Source of the DNA: Ezakiella coagulans
GTDB taxonomy: Bacteria > Bacillota > Clostridia > Tissierellales > Peptoniphilaceae
DNA: 64,000 nucleotides
Reading direction: 5' to 3'
Assembly: GCF_003096635.1 (NCBI RefSeq)
Contig: NZ_QEKV01000008.1
Coordinates: 16,474-80,473, forward strand
Shown here: positions 46,105 to 54,230 of the stretch, one piece after another
Numbering within the stretch: position 1 is the stretch's first letter
How the letters are laid out: each line of letters begins with the position of its first letter
The notes under the pieces: generated by a model
Told to the model about the DNA's origin: nothing
Databases searched by the model: none
Seen by the model: the letters and a program-made list of their open reading frames with translations, nothing else
Position numbers and translations under genes: made by a program

Positions 46105-47550
46105 CTATAAGATAGGGCTACCCAGTCTTGAAACATTTTCTTTTATTCTGATCCAATTGCTCCTCTTTTTATATTCTTCGAATGTTAGGCAATATGAATT
46201 TTCTCTTATATCTTCAATAAACTTCTCAGAAAATTGTCTTGCAATTTTTTCATCATAAATAAAAGCATTTGCTTCAAAGTTGAGTTGGAAACTTCGGACA
46301 TCCATGTTCGCAGTTCCCATTGAAACCATCTTGTTATCCATAATTATAACCTTAGAATGTTGAAAACCTTTTTTATAGAAATAAACTTCTCCACCCGCTT
46401 CCAAAATTTTGCCTGCAAAAGATAGCGATGCCCAAAAAACGAACGGATGATCACCTTTAAACGGAAGAAGAAGTTTTACTTTTACTCCCGAAAGTATAGC
46501 AACCCTGAGGCTCTCAAGCACTGAATCATCTGGGATAAAATATGGTGTTTCAATGTATATACTATCTTTCGCAGAAGAAATCATTTTTAAAAAGCCATCT
46601 TTTATGCTCGGCCATTCATTATCCGGCCCAGATGTAACAATTTGACACGCACTTTTTCCTCTGAACTCATTAATCTCGTCTCCATATTTAACATGTTTGC
46701 TTCCGGACGCAAAATTGAAATCAAGAATAAATCTGTATTTCAACATATATACTGCAGAACCCTTTATTTTTATAACGGAATCTCTCCAAGATTCCCATTT
46801 TTTCCCACCATCATAATATTCATCTCCAACGTTAAAACCGCCAAGATATCCAATTTTGCCATCTAAGATATAGATTTTTCTATGATTTCTATAATTAATT
46901 CTCGGTGAAACGAAACTCAAAAAGAATGGGAAAAATATTTCAACTTGAACGCCGGCTTCACGCATCTTTTTTATATCTGAAGAGTGAAGCCTTCTCGAAC
47001 CCATTCCGTCAATCAAAAGTTTTACATCTATACCCTCTCTTGCCTTCTTCTTCAAAATATCGCAGAGTCTTTTTCCCATATTGTCGCTTCTCATAATATA
47101 TGTTTGAATATAAATTGAACTTTTAGCATTTTCAATTTCTTTAAAAAGCATGTCAAAAAATTCTTCCCCATCAAAAATCGGAAAGAAATCATTGTCCATA
47201 GTAAGTACAGAATCTCCGTTCCTGAAATGCATTTCAATCATATCTGCATATTCGTTAAACGGAAATATTTGTTGTTTGTCCATATCGCGGTGCAATATTT
47301 GCTTGCCGCCAATAAGGCCATGACTTTGAAGCCTATCTTTTACGAATTTGTCCTCAAACATTTTTCGCTTTTTAAAACTTCTTCCAAGCCATAAATATAT
47401 AAAAAATCCAAAACCCGGCAAAAGAACGAGAATCGTAATCCACATCCACGTAGTGGTTGGATTACGTCTCTCCATAATGATCACCGCAATAGCAAGTATT
47501 ATATTTATCCAAAGTAAATTGCTTAAAATCGGTATTATCAATTCTTTCAA
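46105..47550 (-). CDS. cls: cardiolipin synthase
   Basis: A 481-residue cardiolipin synthase with two N-terminal membrane helices (PILSNLLWINIILAIAVII and TWMWITILVLLPGFGFFIYL). Two phospholipase D motifs are present: NYRNHRKIYILDGKIGYLGG (about 225) and FQHSKVIIMDNKMVSMGTAN (about 398), each with His, Lys and Asp. It condenses phosphatidylglycerol into cardiolipin. Located 21 bases after typA in the same direction. Confidence 0.95.
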   Translation of the reverse strand: MKELIIPILSNLLWINIILAIAVIIMERRNPTTTWMWITILVLLPGFGFFIYLWLGRSFKKRKMFEDKFVKDRLQSHGLIGGKQILHRDMDKQQIFPFNEYADMIEMHFRNGDSVLTMDNDFFPIFDGEEFFDMLFKEIENAKSSIYIQTYIMRSDNMGKRLCDILKKKAREGIDVKLLIDGMGSRRLHSSDIKKMREAGVQVEIFFPFFLSFVSPRINYRNHRKIYILDGKIGYLGGFNVGDEYYDGGKKWESWRDSVIKIKGSAVYMLKYRFILDFNFASGSKHVKYGDEINEFRGKSACQIVTSGPDNEWPSIKDGFLKMISSAKDSIYIETPYFIPDDSVLESLRVAILSGVKVKLLLPFKGDHPFVFWASLSFAGKILEAGGEVYFYKKGFQHSKVIIMDNKMVSMGTANMDVRSFQLNFEANAFIYDEKIARQFSEKFIEDIRENSYCLTFEEYKKRSNWIRIKENVSRLGSPIL

Positions 47551-47571
47551 TTCTTCTACCTCAAATTAAAT

Positions 47572-49380
47572 CTATCTTTTTGATTTATATCTCTTTTGAT
47601 TTGACAAAATTTTCTTTCTAATTCTTAGTGAATTTGGAGTTACTTCAAGAAGTTCGTCATCCTCAATAAATTCAAGTGCTTCTTCAAGCGACATCGTAAT
47701 CGGTGGAACAAGTCTTAGGTTTTCGTCAGAACCGGCAGCTCTCATATTTGTCTTTTGTTTTTCCTTACCAACGTTAACTTCAATATCGAGTCCCTTAGGA
47801 TTTTCTCCTACAATCATTCCTTCATAGACCTCAACACCCGGTCCAATGAACAGATTTCCTCTGTCTTGTGCTTGGAATAGTCCGTAAGCTGTCGATGTTG
47901 CATTTTCAAACGCAATAAGTGATCCCATTTGTCTCTTAGGAATGTCACCCTTATATGGTTCAAAGTCTTTAAATTCAGTATTTATAATTCCTTCTCCCCT
48001 GGTGTCAGTTAAGAATTCTTGTCTATATCCGATAAGACCTCTGGCAGGGATTTCAAATTCAAGTCTTGAATACCCACCTCTGCTTTCGGTCATATTCTTT
48101 AGCTCACCTTTTCTTTGACCAAGTTTATCCATAATTGAACCTATATAAGCAGCGTCAACATCGATGATAACCTCTTCTATAGGTTCAAGCTTTTGTCCAT
48201 TTTCATCCCTCTTATAAAGAACTTGAGGTTTCGATACTTGGAATTCATATCCTTCTCTTCTCATCGTTTCAATAAGAACTGAAATATGAAGCTCCCCTCT
48301 TCCTTTAACAATAAAGCTGTCTGTCGAATCAGTTTCTTCAATCTTCATAGAAACATTTGTTTCAATTTCTTTCATAAGTCTGCTTCTGAGTTGTCTTGAT
48401 GTGACAAACTTACCTTCCCTTCCAGCAAAAGGTGAATCGTTAACACTGAATGTCATGGAAATTGTCGGTTCACTGATTTTAACAAATTCGATTGGGCTTT
48501 CCCCTTCAACCGTAAGCGTGTCTCCGATTTCAAGATCTGATATTCCTGTAACTGCAACAATATTTCCAGCCGTTGAAGACTCTACTTCAACCCTATTCAA
48601 GCCTTCAAACTCATATAATGCTGCAATTTTAGCACGCACATGTCTATCCGGATCGTTATGATTTACAACTATACAGCTGTCGTTATCCTTTAATGTTCCC
48701 GATTCGATTTTGCCGATTCCAATTCTACCTAGATATTCACTGTAATCGATTGTAGAAATCAAAAGCTTTTTAGGCCCATTTACATCAACTTTTGGTGCAG
48801 GAATATACTTTACAATCGCATCAAAAAGTTCATGCAAATCTTTTGCAGGTTCGAGTGCGCTGTATCCACAGTAACCGTCTCTTGCGGACGCAAATAAAAA
48901 CGGTGCTTCCAACTGTTCATCACCGGCTCCAAGCTCAATAAATAAATCTAGAACCTCGTCGATAACCTCGTCAACTCTCGCATCTTTTCTGTCGATTTTA
49001 TTAACTATTACAATTACTTTTAAGTTAAGTTCAAATGCTTTTTTTAATACGAACTTAGTTTGTGGCATTGGGCCTTCAAATGAGTCAACAAGTAAAAGAA
49101 CCCCGTCTGCCATCTTCAAAACACGTTCAACTTCACCACCGAAATCTGCGTGGCCCGGTGTGTCTATAATATTTATTTTTGTGTCATTATAAACTACAGA
49201 GGTATTTTTACTTGTAATTGTGATACCTCTTTCACGTTCTAGGTCATTAGAGTCCATTACACGGTCTTGAACTACTTGGTTTTGCCTAAAAATACCTGAC
49301 TGTTTAAGCATAGCATCAACAAGCGTAGTCTTGCCGTGGTCAACGTGAGCAATAATGGCTATATTTCTAATATCTTTCAA
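47572..49380 (-). CDS. typA: ribosome-associated translational GTPase TypA/BipA
   Basis: A 602-residue GTPase. G1 IIAHVDHGKTTLVDAML, G2 region RGITITSKNTSV, G3 NIIDTPGHADFGGEVERVL, G4 IVNKIDRKDAR and the C-terminal domain with PARGLIGYRQEFLTDTRGEG. TypA/BipA binds the ribosome and supports 50S assembly and stress adaptation. The start is a TTG at 49380 with AGGAG about 8 bases upstream; the nearby ATG is in another frame that stops at once. Promoter at 49401-49429. First gene of a four-gene operon. Confidence 0.96.
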   Translation of the reverse strand: MKDIRNIAIIAHVDHGKTTLVDAMLKQSGIFRQNQVVQDRVMDSNDLERERGITITSKNTSVVYNDTKINIIDTPGHADFGGEVERVLKMADGVLLLVDSFEGPMPQTKFVLKKAFELNLKVIVIVNKIDRKDARVDEVIDEVLDLFIELGAGDEQLEAPFLFASARDGYCGYSALEPAKDLHELFDAIVKYIPAPKVDVNGPKKLLISTIDYSEYLGRIGIGKIESGTLKDNDSCIVVNHNDPDRHVRAKIAALYEFEGLNRVEVESSTAGNIVAVTGISDLEIGDTLTVEGESPIEFVKISEPTISMTFSVNDSPFAGREGKFVTSRQLRSRLMKEIETNVSMKIEETDSTDSFIVKGRGELHISVLIETMRREGYEFQVSKPQVLYKRDENGQKLEPIEEVIIDVDAAYIGSIMDKLGQRKGELKNMTESRGGYSRLEFEIPARGLIGYRQEFLTDTRGEGIINTEFKDFEPYKGDIPKRQMGSLIAFENATSTAYGLFQAQDRGNLFIGPGVEVYEGMIVGENPKGLDIEVNVGKEKQKTNMRAAGSDENLRLVPPITMSLEEALEFIEDDELLEVTPNSLRIRKKILSNQKRYKSKR

Positions 49381-49400
49381 ATTATCATCTCCTAACGTAT

Positions 49401-49429
49401 ATTATAACAGCCAATCTTTGATTATTCAA
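49401..49429 (-). promoter_or_regulatory. promoter of the typA operon
   Basis: TTGAAT (49424-49429) and consensus TATAAT (49401-49406) on the minus strand with a 17-base spacer, 20 bases from the start codon. Confidence 0.75.
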
Positions 49430-49554
49430 GTAAATAGCAGTTAAAATATGATTAAATAGAGATTTTTATTAATTTTATAATTATAAATTAATGATTAAAT
49501 AACTAAGTTTAAATATTAAATTATTTATTAAATAAATTCTACAAATTTATCATG

Positions 49555-49583
49555 TTGACTTTAATATATTAAAAGTATATAAT
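49555..49583 (+). promoter_or_regulatory. SigA-type promoter of the leader ORF and tryptophanase-like gene
   Basis: TTGACT (49555-49560) and consensus TATAAT (49578-49583) with a 17-base spacer. Transcription would start near 49590, leaving about 50 bases before the leader ORF. Confidence 0.8.
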
Positions 49584-49643
49584 AATACTAAAGTTGCTTA
49601 AATTATCTATATTTAAACATCTTTAAGTTTTTAAGGAGCGGAA

Positions 49644-49682
49644 ATGCTCGATAAACTATTAATGGAGGTATATTATGACTGA
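49644..49682 (+). CDS. possible 12-codon leader peptide of the tryptophanase-like gene
   Basis: ATG at 49644 is preceded by AAGGAG with good spacing and reads MLDKLLMEVYYD before a TGA at 49680-49682. The stop lies 5 bases inside the start of the downstream gene (8-base overlap), so a ribosome ending here could re-initiate there. Unlike E. coli TnaC it has no Trp or Pro codon but has two adjacent Tyr codons near its end. It also spans the downstream gene's own GGAGG. Confidence 0.5.
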   Translation: MLDKLLMEVYYD

Positions 49683-51315
49683 AAAATATTCTTTAAATGT
49701 TCCTACGCCGACACATTTTACATATGCGGTTAGGGATTTGCCTACAGTAACAGTGGAGGAACGTGAAACGGCTTTAAAAGCTACACACTACAATGAATTT
49801 GCATTCCCATCAGGACTTCTTACAATTGATATGCTCTCAGATTCGGGAACCACAGCAATGACGAATACTCAATGGGCTTCTCTATTTTATGGAGACGAAG
49901 CATATGGAAGAAATACGGGGTACTATGTTCTTTTGGACACCTTCCGTGATATTTTCGAACGTGGCGGCGAAAAAAACTGGAAAAAGATTTTAGATCTTGT
50001 TAGAACGGACTGCAGAGACGTCAAGAAAATGATGGACGAAGTTTATCTTTGTGAATATGAGGGTGGTCTATTTAATGGCGGAGCCGCCCAAATGGAACGT
50101 CCAAATTCTTTTATTATACAACAAGGTCGTGCAGCTGAATCAGTGCTTATGGAAATTGTTAGAAATATTTTACAAGAAAGACATCCGGGAAAAGTTTTCA
50201 CAATTCCGTCAAACGGTCACTTCGACACAACCGAAGGAAATATAAAGCAAATGGGCTCAATTCCAAGAAATCTATACAACAAAAAACTGCTATATGAAAT
50301 TCCTGAAGGCGGAAAATATGATAAGAATCCGTTTAAAGGAAATATGAACCTCGAAAAACTTGAAGAACTCATTCAAAAAGTTGGTGTTGAAAACGTACCG
50401 TTGATCTTTATGTGTATTACAAACAATACCGTTTGTGGACAACCTGTTTCAATGGCAAATATAAGAGAAGTGAATAAAATTGCTCACAAATATGATATTC
50501 CTCTAATCTTTGACGTTGCACGTTGGGCTGAAAATTCATATTTCATAAAGATGAACGAAGAAGGCTACAAAGACAAGTCAATTGGAGAAATTGCAACTGA
50601 AATGTTCTCTTATTGTGACGGTTTTTGTATGTCTGCAAAGAAAGATGGGCACGCAAATATGGGTGGTATGCTAGCATTTAGAGACAAAGGTCTCTTCTGG
50701 CAAAAATTTTCCGACTTCAACGAAGACGGCTCAATCAAGATGGATGTCGGTGTAAGACTTAAAGTAAAACAAATTTCATGCTATGGTAACGACTCATACG
50801 GCGGAATGAGCGGTCGCGACATTATGGCTTTAAGTGTCGGTCTATACGAAAGTTGCAACTTCAACTATATGGACAGTCGTGTTAAACAATGCGAATATCT
50901 TGCACAAGGTTTTTATAAAGCCGGTGTAAAAGGCGTCGTACTTCCTGCCGGAGGTCACGCGGTCTACATCAATATGGACGAATTTTTCGACGGCAAACGT
51001 GGCCACGAAACTTTTGCAGGTCAAGGCTTCTCACTTGAACTCATCAGAAGATACGGCATAAGAGTTGCTGAGCTCGGAGATTTCTCAATGGAATACGACT
51101 TGAAAACTCCTGAACAACAAGCTGAACTTGCGAATGTAGTACGATTTGCAATCGATAGAAGCAGACTTACACAAGAGCATCTAGACTATGTAATTGCTGC
51201 TGTAAAAGCGCTCTATGAAGACAGAGAAAGCATTCCGAATATGCGAATTCTTTGGGGACACAATCTCCCAATGAGACATTTCCACGCATTCTTGGAACCA
51301 TATGAAAATAAATAA
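49675..51315 (+). CDS. tnaA: tryptophanase-like beta-eliminating lyase with an insertion
   Basis: A 546-residue PLP enzyme of the tryptophanase/tyrosine phenol-lyase family, about 75 residues longer than E. coli TnaA. Core motifs are present: LTIDMLSDSGTTAMTNTQWA, FIIQQGRAAE, HFDTTEGNI, QPVSMANIREV, DVARWAENSYFIK and the PLP lysine in MSAKKDGHANMGG (about 323). HFDTT and the C-terminal LPMRHFHAF (His as in TnaA RHFTA) look more like tryptophanase than tyrosine phenol-lyase. Residues about 95-146 are an insertion lacking in the classical enzymes. The expected reaction is amino acid to pyruvate, ammonia and the side-chain leaving group (indole if Trp). ATG at 49675 follows GGAGGTATATT. Confidence 0.85.
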   Translation: MTEKYSLNVPTPTHFTYAVRDLPTVTVEERETALKATHYNEFAFPSGLLTIDMLSDSGTTAMTNTQWASLFYGDEAYGRNTGYYVLLDTFRDIFERGGEKNWKKILDLVRTDCRDVKKMMDEVYLCEYEGGLFNGGAAQMERPNSFIIQQGRAAESVLMEIVRNILQERHPGKVFTIPSNGHFDTTEGNIKQMGSIPRNLYNKKLLYEIPEGGKYDKNPFKGNMNLEKLEELIQKVGVENVPLIFMCITNNTVCGQPVSMANIREVNKIAHKYDIPLIFDVARWAENSYFIKMNEEGYKDKSIGEIATEMFSYCDGFCMSAKKDGHANMGGMLAFRDKGLFWQKFSDFNEDGSIKMDVGVRLKVKQISCYGNDSYGGMSGRDIMALSVGLYESCNFNYMDSRVKQCEYLAQGFYKAGVKGVVLPAGGHAVYINMDEFFDGKRGHETFAGQGFSLELIRRYGIRVAELGDFSMEYDLKTPEQQAELANVVRFAIDRSRLTQEHLDYVIAAVKALYEDRESIPNMRILWGHNLPMRHFHAFLEPYENK

Positions 51316-51324
51316 AAATAAAAC

Positions 51325-51364
51325 AAAAGGCGACAGAGCTTAAAAGCTTTGCCGCCTTTTTGTT
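51325..51364 (+). terminator. Rho-independent terminator of the tryptophanase-like gene
   Basis: AAAAGGCG pairs with CGCCTTTT, with an inner AGAGCTT/AAGCTTT stem, followed by TTTG. Confidence 0.85.
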
Positions 51365-51390
51365 TGAAATTGTTTTTTATAAATATATAT

Positions 51391-52014
51391 TTAATTAATA
51401 AAACCTACAACATCCGATAGAAATTTTTGCGAACCGTCTTTGTTAATCTTTATGGTGTATACGTTTTCAACATAGTTTTTATCATTTTCATCGGTTTTTA
51501 TTAATAGTGCGGAATAAAGTTTGAAATCTTTGAATTCCGCGACGCTCTCTTTTAATGAAATATATTCTCCAACATATAAAATGTTACTGCAATTAATATT
51601 GATTTCACTTATAAAACCTGACTTAAATCTCTCCAACTCACTGATTTTAATTTTTATATATTCATCCGAATTGCACATTTTCTTTTCCATTAAAGCTACT
51701 TCTTTGTCTACCGGATTAGGTGCAGACTTCCACTTGAGATCATATTTTTTATTGTATGAGTAAATTTCTTCACGCTTAAAAATCTGAGAATTGAAAAATG
51801 GAATTGAAATTTTAGTATTTAAATTTTGAGGCAATAAACTTAAATCAGTGTAGTTCAAAATCAAGTCCCCTTTTATTTTATTTATATCTTTAATATCAAC
51901 ATCTCCTGCAACTATTACAACCGGTTTATTTTCTTTAGTATCTACATAATTAATTCCACTTTTTTCTGTAATTTCCCAATCATAAGCGGTAATTATAATC
52001 CCCTTAAAAAATCT
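51391..52014 (-). CDS. downstream (-1) frame of a split membrane-anchored protein
   Basis: This open frame begins right after a stop codon at 52015-52017 and runs without interruption to the TAA at 51391. It has no ATG in its first 50 codons and no plausible ribosome binding site for the internal TTG at 51864, so it cannot be expected to start by itself. It continues the upstream ORF (51993-52424) after a -1 shift at the U UUU UUA heptamer. The 204 codons read from the shift site begin KGIIITAYDWEITEKSG, include PVVIVAGDVDIKDINKI and end DGSQKFLSDVVGFIN. I do not recognise a family; composition suggests an exported beta-rich domain. It is either the C-terminal part of a recoded product or the 3' half of a broken gene. 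Confidence 0.6.
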   Translation of the reverse strand, partial: RFFKGIIITAYDWEITEKSGINYVDTKENKPVVIVAGDVDIKDINKIKGDLILNYTDLSLLPQNLNTKISIPFFNSQIFKREEIYSYNKKYDLKWKSAPNPVDKEVALMEKKMCNSDEYIKIKISELERFKSGFISEININCSNILYVGEYISLKESVAEFKDFKLYSALLIKTDENDKNYVENVYTIKINKDGSQKFLSDVVGFIN

Positions 52015-52424
52015 TTAAAATAAACTTTACCTAGTAAAAATTCCTCTCCATTACGAAAATCTGAGTATTTATATTGCCCATCTACATATGAATTTTTTGG
52101 ACTATACGACAAATTTTTCGTATTCCATCCGCTTTCACTCACCGCTCCTCGCTCAACAAAAAAATCTTTCCAACGCTTTAATATTTTGACATCCTCGGTA
52201 TATATACTGCCTATGAAATTGTCCGAAGAAAAAAGATTATGATTATAATCCAAGTCTAAAAAAATTTCAGTCTCTCTCCACTCACCATTTTTATAAATGT
52301 ATGCAGTGGTTGCTTTTTTGTAAGAAAAATTCAAAAAATAAAATCTAAATATAATCAAAATAAAAATCACTATTAAAATCGAAATTAATATCCTATTTAA
52401 TTTTTTAGCGCGTAAAGCATGCAT
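51993..52424 (-). CDS. upstream frame of a split membrane-anchored protein
   Basis: A 143-residue ORF with a membrane helix at about 11-32 (ILISILIVIFILIIFRFYFL) and an extracytoplasmic remainder rich in Tyr, Asp and Asn. It ends KVYFKDFLRGL at the TAA 51993-51995. Near its end, GAT TTT TTA forms an in-frame U UUU UUA heptamer from which a -1 shift leads into 204 further codons, giving a predicted 344-residue protein. The ribosome binding site AGGAG is well spaced for an ATG at 52433 that meets a stop after two codons; the ATG at 52424 directly follows that stop. Family unknown. Both features could reflect decay or regulation. Confidence 0.65.
   Translation of the reverse strand: MHALRAKKLNRILISILIVIFILIIFRFYFLNFSYKKATTAYIYKNGEWRETEIFLDLDYNHNLFSSDNFIGSIYTEDVKILKRWKDFFVERGAVSESGWNTKNLSYSPKNSYVDGQYKYSDFRNGEEFLLGKVYFKDFLRGL
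52005..52011 (-). promoter_or_regulatory. candidate -1 frameshift heptamer (U UUU UUA)
   Basis: In the zero frame the codons GAT TTT TTA give the heptamer T TTT TTA, a canonical X XXY YYZ slippery sequence (the same heptamer as the HIV-1 gag-pol site). The two ORFs overlap only between 52014 and 51993, and the heptamer sits inside that window in the correct phase. No strong downstream stem is obvious by eye. Confidence 0.5.
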
Positions 52425-52617
52425 TTAAACCATATATCTCCTATCCTTTTGAACGTATAGCTTGTTTTAAAAAAATTAGAAACCTATTTATAATAATTCT
52501 AAATCTTTTAGCAGATAATAACGATTCTTTAAATTATTTTATCACTTTTTAATAATCTAATCAATACATGCATATTTAAAATTTGCAAGCGATATTTATC
52601 ACATATATAAAATTTTA

Positions 52618-52655
52618 AATAAAAAATACCCCTTAATATTATCATTTAAGGAGTA
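52618..52655 (-). terminator. terminator of the RsbW-like gene
   Basis: On the minus strand TACTCCTTAA pairs with TTAAGGGGTA (one G-U) around a 9-base loop, then TTTTTT. Confidence 0.8.
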
Positions 52656-52677
52656 CGAATCATAACATTGACAAATT

Positions 52678-53064
52678 TTATAAGTATTTCACACATACAA
52701 CACGATTTCTACAAGCTTCAAACTCATCCACAACCGCATCTACAAGGCAGAGCCCTCTACCTCCGACAAATTCAGAGTTGTGTTCTTTATTCGGTTTTAT
52801 GCAATCGATGCCACAACCTTGATCTTTTACTACGATTTTGATTTCGGAATCCTGAATATGTACATAGACCGTTATCAATTTATCCGGATCAAGCCTATTA
52901 CCATGGAGTGCAGAGTTTATTGTAAGCTCGTTTAAAATAAGCTTTACGTCAAATATAACATCTTCATCAGTGATATATTCTCTGACTAAGCTTACCAATT
53001 TAGAATTAAATTCTCGTATTCTTTCTATGTCAGTTTCAACCGACTCAGAATAATCAAGTAGCAT
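52678..53064 (-). CDS. RsbW/SpoIIAB-like GHKL ATPase (anti-sigma factor type)
   Basis: A 128-residue stand-alone HATPase_c domain. The N-box is KLILNELTINSALHGNRLDP, the G1 box VVKDQGCGIDC and the G2 region EFVGGRGLCLVDAVVDEFE. Such small single-domain ATPases resemble the anti-sigma kinases RsbW and SpoIIAB or phosphatase-linked regulators. No sigma factor or anti-anti-sigma (STAS) gene is adjacent, so its partner must be elsewhere. Start: the ATG at 53064 has AAGGAG 8 bases upstream, while the longer frame would start ahead of it. It has its own promoter and terminator. Confidence 0.85.
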   Translation of the reverse strand: MLLDYSESVETDIERIREFNSKLVSLVREYITDEDVIFDVKLILNELTINSALHGNRLDPDKLITVYVHIQDSEIKIVVKDQGCGIDCIKPNKEHNSEFVGGRGLCLVDAVVDEFEACRNRVVCVKYL

Positions 53065-53086
53065 TTCTCTCACTCCTTCCCAATAT

Positions 53087-53116
53087 TTTATACCCACTAT
53101 AATATATCCTAAACAA
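53087..53116 (-). promoter_or_regulatory. promoter of the RsbW-like gene
   Basis: TTGTTT (53111-53116) and TATAAA (53087-53092) on the minus strand with an 18-base spacer, about 25 bases from the start. Confidence 0.5.
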
Positions 53117-53160
53117 GTTTTTAATCTTTTTGATGATTGTTATAAAAATTTGTACCCAAG

Positions 53161-53190
53161 AAAAATAAAAAGAGGAGTTTTCAACTCCCC
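53161..53190 (-). terminator. terminator of the potABCD operon
   Basis: GGGGAGTT pairs with AACTCCTC-like sequence (53172-53179 with 53183-53190) around a 3-base loop and is followed by TTTTTATTTTT on the minus strand; the stem touches the potD stop. Confidence 0.8.
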
Positions 53191-54230
53191 TATTTTTTCT
53201 TGTATCCACTTTGAAATTCTGTCCAAATTCTATCATAAAGTTTCAACTTTTGAGATGGGTCTTCAAAAATTTCAAAATTTGTCATATTTGTCCTGTCAGG
53301 ATACAGTGCCTCATTATTCACCAAAGACTCAGGAAGATATTTCTTAGCTTCTGATTCTACTGTCGCATACTGTAAATATTCAGCATTTCTTGCGGCTATT
53401 TCCGGTCTTAATAGAAAATTAATAAAGTCGTGTGCTCTATTAACATTTCTTGCATTTTTAGGAATTGCAGCAACGTCAAACCAAAGATTCGTGCCTTCCT
53501 TAGGAAGGACATATTTGTATTTAGGATTTTCTTCTATTACGATTCCCGCATCTCCGGAATACACAACCCCAACATTAGCATCTTCAGCGATTAAAATATC
53601 TTTGATTTCATCACCCAAATACGCATACACAAGTGGCTTTTGATCAATCAGTTCATTCTTTGCATCTTCGAGCTGGGCTTCATCAGAAGTATTCATACTA
53701 TATCCTAGTTTCTTTAAAGCAACCATCAAAATATCACGTTGTGAATAATATAAAACCATATCCTTTTTATACTTTTCATTCCACAAATCTGCCCACTTTT
53801 GCAATCCTTTAGGATATTTTTCAGAATTATAAATAATTCCTACAGTACCCCAAAAGAACGGTACACTATATTTATTCTCTTTATCATAACTCATTCCTGT
53901 CAAGTCTTTGTCAACATATTTAAAATTATCTAACTTACTGAAGTCCAGTTCATTTAAAAGACCTTCATTTGACATTCTCTCAAGCATATATTCAGATGGA
54001 AATATAACGTCCATAGGCTCGGATGAGTTTTTAATTTTAACATATAAATCTTCATTTGTAGCAAACTCTTGATATATAACTTTCACATTATACTCTTCTT
54101 CAAACTCTTTCACAACGTCCATATCCATATAGTCGCCCCAGTTATATATATAGAGTTTTTCACCGTCATCATTGCAGGCAGTCATTAAAAAAGCTACCAA
54201 AACAACAATAAAAGGGATTAATTTCTTCAT
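53190..54230 (-). CDS. potD: spermidine/putrescine-binding lipoprotein
   Basis: A 346-residue extracellular solute-binding lipoprotein. The signal peptide ends in lipobox FLMTAC (Cys19). The mature part starts EKLYIYNWGDYMDMDVVKEF, a hallmark of PotD, followed by the polyamine-site region FFWGTVGIIYNSEK, VVYSGDAGIVIEENP and FDVAAIPKNARN. It captures polyamines for the PotBC-PotA importer. The ATG at 54230 overlaps potC by 4 bases. Confidence 0.96.
   Translation of the reverse strand: MKKLIPFIVVLVAFLMTACNDDGEKLYIYNWGDYMDMDVVKEFEEEYNVKVIYQEFATNEDLYVKIKNSSEPMDVIFPSEYMLERMSNEGLLNELDFSKLDNFKYVDKDLTGMSYDKENKYSVPFFWGTVGIIYNSEKYPKGLQKWADLWNEKYKKDMVLYYSQRDILMVALKKLGYSMNTSDEAQLEDAKNELIDQKPLVYAYLGDEIKDILIAEDANVGVVYSGDAGIVIEENPKYKYVLPKEGTNLWFDVAAIPKNARNVNRAHDFINFLLRPEIAARNAEYLQYATVESEAKKYLPESLVNNEALYPDRTNMTNFEIFEDPSQKLKLYDRIWTEFQSGYKKK

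Noticed and set aside
51391..51864. Independent gene starting at the TTG at 51864
   Set aside because: The same frame is open for 50 codons upstream, there is no correctly spaced ribosome binding site, and it joins the upstream ORF at the slippery heptamer.
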